Positions 55,875-64,000 of a DNA stretch of 64,000 nt are shown here, piece by piece. A program made the position numbers and the translations under genes. The notes under the pieces are model-generated. The model saw only the letters and a program-made list of their open reading frames with translations. It did not search any database and was not told the origin of the DNA. Position 1 is the first letter of the stretch, and each line of letters begins with the position of its first letter. Origin of the DNA: Acheta domesticus (Eukaryota; Arthropoda; Insecta; Orthoptera; Gryllidae); assembly GCA_031308135.1 (NCBI GenBank), contig JAHLJT010003656.1:73612984-73676983 (forward strand), given 5' to 3'.

Positions 55875-56800
55875 GATCTTAATAGGAAGAAATATGTTGC
55901 TTCTAAATCCAGAAGGTCGCCAGCATAGCAAGTCACAGAAAATCAAATGATGGATGGTCATGTCATTACTTTAATTGACGTTTCGACCTTCCCATTTTAG
56001 TAGGGGAAGTAAAGCAATTCAATTCAGGAAACGTAATTTTTTTGTTCATTAGTTTCTATTATGCCTGAATATCTGAATGAAAATATATTTGAAGTAGATA
56101 ACTAATTCTGTCATTCAGTTAAATACCAATCATCTAATATTGTTTTCAAATTAAATTCTTGATTGACAACAAACTCCTGATTTCCAGTGCAATATAGGAC
56201 TGATACAACATTTTTAACGCTATGAAAAGGCCCGAAAACTATGAGACGTTAATGCGGGGGAGGAGTTAATGCAGTAGTTTAATGTTCAGAAGAAAACAAA
56301 GGGGCCATTTCGGTGTTTTCTTAAAACATAATGGCGAATTGGGTGATAAACCGGAACGGGATGAGCCATATGAACTTGTTTGGAGTATGATTACAGGCAT
56401 TTATAATTAGGCAATTTAAATATTTTCTAATGCAGGAGCATTATTTTCAAATAAATATTATTTTGTAACTGAAACCCAAAATTTGTATATGTATAAGTGT
56501 CAAGGGGATGAAAATTGCGTATTTGAACTATCGAGTTGACTTGAAATCGTTGGTGTCACTTCGTAGAGCGCTAACAATCATTATAACGTAGTTTCTTTCT
56601 AGAATACTGTTGTCACTGAAATCTATGAATCATGATTCATATATCTGATGATCACAACGAACTTAATGTGATAAACACAGTATTTCATTCCTATCAAAAA
56701 ACGGAGCTTCTATCAATAAGTAAAATTTGACCCCATAAAACTATTAAAGGAGAGTAAACCTGAAGGCAACATTTTCAGCAACGTGCGAAAGGCTTCCAAG
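55875..56800. other. AT-rich DNA, no gene recognised
   Basis: No frame, repeat or RNA gene that I can support. Confidence 0.5.
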
Positions 56801-56810
56801 AAATTCATGG

Positions 56811-57133
56811 TAAGGATGTAACATCGATGACGAAGTTTTCAAACCTTCGATATTTTTATCAACTTGTAAAAACATTGATGAACATTGATTTATTGAAACC
56901 CATGATTTTTAACATCGAAATAGAATCACCAAAAAAAAAAAAAAAAACAAAAACCCTGCAATAATTTTCAGACATCCATAAATTCAACATCAAATCGCTC
57001 CCCCACATACGTGAATGTTGATTTTAGAGATTACTAAACCTCTTAAAAAACAATCGATGTTCGGTCAATGTATTTTTAATATCGATTATATAAAGGTTAA
57101 ATATCAATGTATGTTGGTGATGTCACATCGTTA
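56811..57133. mobile_element. hAT-like MITE, ATCGATGTT family (copy D, intact ends)
   Basis: 323 bp. Ends TAAGGATGTAACATC and, in reverse complement, TAACGATGTGACATC match at 13 of 15 positions. The flanks carry an identical 8-bp target-site duplication ATTCATGG (56803-56810 and 57134-57141). ACATCGATG and TCGATGTTC words lie inside both ends, and an A16 run sits at 56931-56946. This copy defines the family boundaries and its hAT affiliation. It encodes no protein. Confidence 0.88.
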
Positions 57134-57141
57134 ATTCATGG

Positions 57142-59100
57142 ACATTATTTGCTTCTTGTTCCGACTTTTCTCTGCAATCTAACAGTCGCAAAATACATTG
57201 GGTACAAAATGTGTTTCTCACATATGCAAAGCCGTCGACACGGAACTGAGGGAGCTTCACAGACGCTCAAATGGTTTGTGCTCGGGTGGTGCGAGTACCT
57301 GTAACAATTTGCTCGGTTTACGACGGCAGCATTTGTGTAAAACAAGTGAGACAGAGGTACTGCAAGCCTTGAATATTACAGCTGCCAGGCGCTTTAGGAG
57401 TCTAGGCAGCCGTGTTTATTAGCGGAGCAAAGGCCTTGCTTCCTGCAGCGGTGTCACTCAGCGGCCTGACATTTGACGCTGACTAACAGTGCCTTGGCAA
57501 GTAAATGAGAGGAACTGGATAGAGGTTACTCTGAAAATGCAGAAGGGCAAGTCGGAATGCGATTATAAAAGCGATCGGCACAGTTTTAATTATATAAACG
57601 GCCATTTTTCAGCTAAAGGACAAAATTGTTTGACGGCAATTTTTTCTACTGTAAGACGTATTTTAAATGATTTATTAATTTTGCCTTTAAAACCACTTAT
57701 CGTTTATTACACACGACGAGCGTAAGCTATTACCTCAAGAGCTCCCATCGTCAACTCGATGGGTATCTATTTGTACTATTATTTCATCTCACTCGGCTGT
57801 AGCAAATTGGCTTTTGGACAGGTTTTCGAGTCATCGCTGCTTGCTAAACGTCACTGCACGTAAAATGATTAATTGGATAAATTAAATTAAATTTCTTCCA
57901 AGACGTAAGCATTGCATGAAAAAGAATTTCTCCAGAATGGATCTTTATATTCACAGCGCAGACACATGCTCATTGCTTCAGGTTCTTTTCGAGATGAGTT
58001 CACGCCGTTGGGTACGTATTCCCTTGAAAAGGTGATGACGAGAGTGACGTTGCAATAAAGATACAGGCACCCTGTCACCACGAAAACACAGAAGTTAAAG
58101 AGTTGAAAAACCGCCCACTAAAACCGTAAATTAACCGTACAATATTGTTTTCAAATATCGTGATTTTCAGACAAATATTCTAGAAAGCTGAAAAGAAAAT
58201 AACAAGGTTATTTCATTTTCATTTCAGTCCCTCATCATACAGTAGGCGCGTTTGGAGACTGTACTACAGATTGCGAGAAAAGTGTGCGTGATTAGTGACA
58301 TAAGTACTCTCCTTAAATCCGCTGAAAGAGAAAAGGATTCACCGGACGCCAGCGACAGTGGACAGCTGTAAATGTCTTCAGGCAGAGCAATTGTAATGAC
58401 CCGAAACTAAACCAGAACCCGAGTAACAGATACGATAAGGAAAGCAAACAAGAATGTAATATATTGGAGAATGGTGAATATGTTGTATGGCAAATATTTT
58501 TCGAAGTAGTTGAAGTGTGGTCATCTTTCTTGTCGTATAGAATACGAAAGTTCTAGAATTCTGAACTCCTTCATAGAGGTACAAGAGGTCTCAAATATTG
58601 ATTGCAATGTAAATAACGGATATGTGAGAGATAGACTCATACTACAGTTGCCACTTTGTTGATGTTTATATGCTGAGTAAAACGATTCGTTTCTTTCATC
58701 GAGATATATTTCGACATCACGAATGAAGGAATCTTAACAGAAGGAATAAGGAGGAAACCTTTTAAGAAGAATTGAGTTTGCTTGTCGAATAGCCTACGCT
58801 GCAAGGCTTCTCATTATGTAAAATCTTAATTTTCAAGCTCATAAACTGTGACAAAATATACGAAAACCAGGATAGTTTCTTTGTATGTAGTATAATTATT
58901 TTGTCGGTGTGCGTATCTTCTATTTCATTGGACTATAGATTAAAACATTTTATTCATATACATGATATAATAATAACAACAGTTATGCCATAATTATTAT
59001 TAATAAAACGGTGACTCGAGATCGAGAGTGCAGTGACCAGCGTGAAGTCACTTGAATGCACTAGTCCTGCACAAGCAAGTGCACATGACAAGTGCTTCAT
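57142..59100. other. AT-rich DNA, no gene recognised
   Basis: A 74-codon (57198-57422) and a 78-codon frame (57489-57725) lack ATG starts or recognisable domains. Confidence 0.4.
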
Positions 59101-59122
59101 ACAAATTCATTAGTATGTGAAG

Positions 59123-59669
59123 GTGACTGTCAAGGAGATGGGAAGGAGTGAGGGAACGTGGGCGGAGACCTGAATGGAAACATGTATGCGGACAGGCGGG
59201 GATGGGGGAGGAGGATAGTGGAATGAGGAGGCAATGCCGGAGTTAGAAGCGGCTGCAGAGGCGGGAAAGCGGCGACTACACATATGGTAAAAGAGGTGGA
59301 GGAAGAGGCGGGGACAGGCAGTGGAAGAGGTGAAAGAAAACGTTGGCGACAAATATCGGGTCAGTCTAGAGGGGATGTGGGGTTTACCAAGCTACGGGGA
59401 CAGAGATGGAGGCAGATGATAGGAGAGAGGGTAACGGCAGGGACAAGACACGGACGTACACAGGAAGGGGTGAGGAAACAGTGGGGACAGGGGAAGGTGG
59501 CGAGGATGGAGGGGGAATCGGAAGTGGGGCTGAGGCAGGGGTAGGGTCAGAAGTGGAGGAGGGGATAGAGGAAGTATCGGAAACGCGGGAGGGTGGTAGG
59601 TGGAGGTGGAGGTTGGAGGTGGGGGAGGGGCGAAATGGGAGAGGCGGGGGCAGAGGCCGAGGTAGGCAC
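59123..59669. repeat. G-rich purine domain 5
   Basis: About 550 bp rich in GGAGGAGG, GGGACAGG and GGTGGAGGTGG words on the plus strand without a fixed unit. It ends exactly where the next MITE begins. Confidence 0.7.
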
Positions 59670-60234
59670 TAGAGATGCCTTCAAACATCGATGTTCAAAA
59701 TAAAAATATCGATGTCCGTACAACATCACCTCAAAAACCATCGATGCTCATAAATATCGATATTTTGAAAACTGTTTTATTAATAGCTATACTTAATGTT
59801 CGCGAGAGGGGCATTTAATCTAACAGTGGCCATGATTATTAATCTACAACGAAGATTTCCGGGAAGAACAGAAAACATGATTAAGTGGAATTAACGAAAC
59901 TGATTATTTAGTTTTAATTTTACAAAAATAATATATAACATTTATGAACGCAAACTCGACTATCTTTCTTTTCAGTTTCGTGTTCACTCTGATCTGAAAG
60001 AATGTTCAGTGAGATTGAGTTTGTTTTGTTATTACAATACTTCTTTTCATTAAAAAATAAAGCATGGACATGGTAATAACATCCAAGCACAAAACATCGA
60101 TGTGAAAAAAATCGGCCTCTAATAAATCGATGTTAAAAATTTCGATATTTCTAATCGAAAATTTAAATATCAAAAAATTGATATTTTTTATAAAACCACG
60201 GTTTGAAAATATCGACATCAACGCCGCATCTTTA
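59670..60234. mobile_element. hAT-like MITE, ATCGATGTT family (copy E)
   Basis: About 565 bp. Ends TAGAGATGCCTTC and, in reverse complement, TAAAGATGCGGCG. AACATCGATGTT-type words cluster at 59685-59765 and 60090-60215. Flanking octamers match only 4 of 8 (GTAGGCAC, GTTGGGGA). The interior shares TTAATGTTC and GCATGGACA/GCATGGAACA words with copy A. Confidence 0.75.
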
Positions 60235-60259
60235 GTTGGGGAGGGGCGTACGTGGGCGC

Positions 60260-60459
60260 ACTCGCGTAGTGTGTGGCGTCCTTCTGAAGGCTCCACGTGA
60301 CGCGACCAAACGATGGCTCGGCCTTGAAGTACCGCCGCCGCCTCCGTCATCTTTGGATGAGGCGTTCTCATTGTTTTGTGAAAGGGAATTCCGAAGGTGC
60401 TTGAGTATCAAAGAAGAACAAGCGCATCTAAAAGTTTTGTCTTTAAATAAGTGGTGAAA
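60260..60459 (+). CDS. Possible exon (unrecognised)
   Basis: Plus-strand frame open from about 60236 to the TGA at 60455-60457. It reads KRWLGLEVPPPPPSSLDEAF, then EREFRRCLSIKEEQAHL. It looks protein-like and directly follows a MITE, but has no ATG at its start, no convincing splice acceptor and no recognised domain. An overlapping minus-strand frame (60232-60588) does begin with ATG, so either strand or neither may be coding. Confidence 0.18.
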
Positions 60460-60589
60460 AGCTGCGATCGAAATCAGTTGGATGTTTCGGATTACTGTCT
60501 GCAATTCGAGAAATGTCATAGAAAATAATGTATTAATAAATGAATTTGAGAAAATCGTAAAGGGGGCGGGAGTGTTTTGCACTTCCATT

Positions 60590-62400
60590 TATAAGTATTG
60601 TTGTCAGGTAAGTGAATAACAATCCATTGTTTAAGAGAAGAGCATCAAAATGACTAATGTACACTTTTAAAAATTAAATCACAAGTTTCGCGATAAAAAC
60701 AACTAGAAATACTTCTTATATAAATTGATTTCCTTGCCAAATAGGTTTGTAGTTGCTTTCCTTTTGAGATAATAACGTGAATAGATCAGCACAAGTAAAT
60801 CACGCAGAAAATGAGACAAATAAAACATGAATAACTCAACGTAATTTCCTACTTTGGTTAGCGTTAGCTGAAATATTTGTTTTGTTTTTATTTACATAAT
60901 TCTCAACAAATTTATCTCTCCAACTCGAAAAATGCCAGCATGTCTTTGTCAGCAGTGCCCCGGCTTTAACGTAATGTAAATGACATTTCCAAACTGAAAA
61001 TGTGAAGATATGTCCATGGTGAAAATAGGAAACTAAAAACGTTGATGACCACATCCACCAATGATCTTTTGTACTTAAAACTTTCACCGAAAACTGATGA
61101 AAAACTGAACACAAACCGCCCAAATAAAATAACCGTTACCAACTCGCACATTGTTTTTGATGGTAGGAAGTATCAGCAAACTTGGCGCACTATCAAAACA
61201 CATTACGTATATTTCTGAGAAATCATTTCTCGTAAACTATGTCAAGAATCCACATTCGTGAGTGAGCCGTGTTCCAAACCTTTTTCTGAGATTTCCAAGA
61301 AAACTGATGAGACCCGCCCTGTAGTCGCCAAGCTGGCTGCAGGTGTTTTATCTCACTTTCATACCGAATTACAGAGCTGAAGAGGACATAACGACGGTGA
61401 AAGGTGAGAGATACGCTGAGCTATCTCCAATTCACCTCTGAACAACACTCATAATACGCACGGCCAACTGGAAACATAACCGTTAACGTAATCAACTTGA
61501 GAAAATTGTCATCGTGAATTGGTGAAATGCAATGACCATCGATGGATTAACCCGTACGCAGACTAACACTGTCTAAGTATGAGAGACCAATAAATTTTAA
61601 ACAAACATTTTAACTTAGTTTTTATTATTTAACATACACAAAATGCAATATATTTTAGTATATTTTTAAATGCGAAGTCAAACGCAAACGTTTATTTTCA
61701 AATAAAATTTGATTATTATGTTCAATACAACAATACTATAAATAGGTCCCATACATTAAGTCATGCTTAGGGCCAGTTAACATATTAATCCTACTCAAGT
61801 GACACGTAGCTAGTAAGAATTGTTTGGGATGGACAGAACATACAATATAATTCTTTACAATTCAACTCTACTTACATACATGATTGGGCGTATTGGTGAT
61901 GCAATTGTACAGCCAAATGACAGACAAATGTGCTTACCTGGAACAAAAGAAACAAATCATGTTACTTCAATGTTGTCTTATTCACATTTTCAAAAATTAT
62001 ATTACAACAACTCGAAACCAAATGTGTTTTTTTCTATTAAATACAGGATATTAGATACCTGTATAAAATTCTCCAAAATTCATTACAAAGGCGCAACGCA
62101 ATAAAAGTCAGCATCACTTTTCTGCGCAATATTTAGAAAAATACCTATATGCATCTCTCATCGTAAAACTTCAAAATGAAACATCACTTAATAATATTTA
62201 AATGGTAATTTACGAAAACGTCAAATGATCTGCATACCCAAAATATAAAATTTATTTAATTAGCTTTCATAGAAAAATGTATTTCATGCCACTTGGTCGA
62301 CTTAAACACACGAAGCTCTTACTTTATAACGAACTAAAACTACACACCCTTCACATCTCATAGTCCCATATCCAAAGGGCCGACTTCCCACGTGTCTGGT
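60590..62400. other. AT-rich DNA, no gene recognised
   Basis: Short frames only (60836-61151 minus, 61820-62104 plus). A minor plus-strand stretch near 61275-61370 reads KKTDETRPVVAKLAAGVL before a stop; likely chance. Confidence 0.4.
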
Positions 62401-62404
62401 CACC

Positions 62405-63062
62405 GGAGGCGGAATGACGCGCAGGAATAAAGGCAGGACGGCGAGCGCAATTTGCACAGAGCACACACGGGCAAGCAAATGGGCGGCGCCCGCACACGAA
62501 AGAGGCCGAATGGATCGGGGCCGGGAACAGATGGGGGACGGAGCGGGACGGGGCGGGGAGGAGGCAAAAGCAGGCGGCAAACGGCTCAAAGAACGGAGAG
62601 GAGAAAAAATGTGGGTTGAAGCGGGTCTGACGGAGAGGGCCGAAGGACAAGAGGGGGTTGAGGTATGAAGGGAATGGACACACGGAGAGGGTTGATGGTC
62701 GGGGAGAGTGGAGTGAAGGAAAGGATGGAGAATAGGAAAGGACGAAGGGATGGTGACGGTGGGAACGGAAGAGGGGACGGAGACGGGGCGGGTAGAAGAG
62801 GATGAAGGACGGGTAAGAGGGACGGAGAGAGAGGAAGAGAATGGAGGATGAGAGACGGAGGACGGAGGGACGGAGAGGGCGGAGGGATGGAGAGGGCGGA
62901 GGGACGGACACTCAGAAGGAGGGGGAAACGGTAAGGGTGAAGGCATGGAGGGGTGGAGGATCGGAGAGACAGAGGGCGGAGGGACGGAGAAAGCGGAGGG
63001 ACGGAAGAGGTCGGAGGGACGGACAAAATGGTAGGACGGAGGGGCGAGAGACAGAGGGGAAG
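62405..63062. repeat. G-rich purine domain 6
   Basis: About 650 bp; from about 62660 on it is built of GGAGGGACGGAGAGGGCGGA-like repeats with G on the plus strand. The Ser/Pro/Leu-rich minus-strand frames (62302-63026) are products of the repeat. Confidence 0.85.
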
Positions 63063-63064
63063 GG

Positions 63065-64000
63065 CATAGAGAAACGTATTAGTGATACCACAAAGACTTT
63101 AATTGATCTTACACCAATTTAAGCATATATTTTACGGAAGAATCAAATGATATGCTTAAAATCAACAACTTAACTAAAAATAATGGACGAGCGAAATGAA
63201 TGAGGCAGAAGAGGCAGGGACGGGAGATAAGGGGTTCGTTTGTGGGGTTGCCATTCCTCCTCCAAATTACAGATGTAGTCCTAATGAATTTATTTAATGT
63301 CAATAAATGATTAAAACACAAACCTTTCAATAATCTTGGAAACAAAATACAACCAAAAGATTCATATTCAGCTAGCGACAGCAATTCTCAGATTTCAGAA
63401 CTTCACTTTTACAACACAATACTAGTAAAATAAGCGTAATTTTAACATCTCTCGGTACTTCATAGGCTGTCCCGTTTATCGGCTTTCTTCAGTGACGCAC
63501 TCACTACACATCGAAAGTACTTGACAGCAAAACTCGGCCTCCGAAAGGCCGACTTTTCAACATTTGCACTCTTTTATCACTGCGATAGCGGAGAGATGTG
63601 AATTGTTCCACTTGAGCAAGAAATATCCATCAAAACACTTCTATAATAATCAAGGTAATTCAATTGATCTATGAATATTGATCTGGTTGCATCTGGACCT
63701 ACCGTAAAACGACAATTGCTTATCAGACTAAATACTAACAAGTCACTAATTCGCAGCTGACAGCTTTTGCCTCTGCATATGTAATAAGAACAATCTGATA
63801 TCTGTAAGAATGATCATTAAAGCGATATATCTGTACACTGAAGCTAATTTTAATGTTAACACGACCGTATGCCAAGAAACCTGCCACCGCCAACACAGTA
63901 GACACCATCAGTACAACACTCCCCGCCCCTCATACATCTAGCACATTCCCTCCCCACTACCATCACTAATACCATGGTCACCATGACCTTTGCCGCGTTC
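63065..64000. other. AT-rich DNA to window end
   Basis: A 91-codon minus frame (63109-63384) starts at a non-ATG codon and shows no domain. Nothing else recognised. Confidence 0.45.

Noticed and set aside
1..64000. tRNA or rRNA genes
   Set aside because: The only A/B-box pairs I found belong to SINE heads; no cloverleaf-forming sequence or rRNA segment was seen by eye.

Overview
This 64 kb window is non-coding-dominated eukaryotic DNA, most likely from an arthropod and probably an insect with a large, repeat-rich genome. I lean weakly towards a polyneopteran (cockroach, termite, stick insect or similar); no single feature proves it. The grounds are: no compact operon-like genes; an AT-rich background cut by CpG-rich islands; a tRNA-derived SINE family; hAT-type MITEs; and a decayed non-LTR reverse transcriptase of the jockey/CR1 kind. 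Most long open frames are frame-open tandem repeats or GC-rich islands rather than genes.

Layout. 0-11 kb: AT-rich background with a 17-bp minisatellite (2.88-3.56 kb), three SINE copies and a degenerate AT-rich tandem region near 10.7-11.1 kb. 11-17.5 kb: a foldback element, two copies of a hAT-like MITE family, several CpG islands and a 16-bp minisatellite of 38 exact units (13.39-14.00 kb). 17.5-26 kb: SINE copies, a pogo-like inverted repeat and decayed coding-looking stretches. 26.4-27.9 kb: the 5'-truncated LINE. 28-41 kb: AT-rich DNA, a coding-looking minus-strand stretch at 32.1-32.4 kb, SINE copies (several in inverted pairs) and two CpG islands. 41.5-63 kb: alternation of AT-rich DNA, CpG islands and six G-rich minisatellite domains that all carry G on the plus strand. 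A short spliced coding model on the minus strand lies at 44.84-45.25 kb. Two more copies of the hAT-like MITE family lie at 56.8 and 59.7 kb.

How things work together. The only protein machinery recognised is the dead LINE reverse transcriptase. The SINE and MITE families are non-autonomous and depend on enzymes encoded elsewhere. The best candidate for a host gene is the two-exon minus-strand model at 44.84-45.25 kb, whose product I do not recognise. Everything was read by eye; no alignment, repeat library or gene predictor was run.
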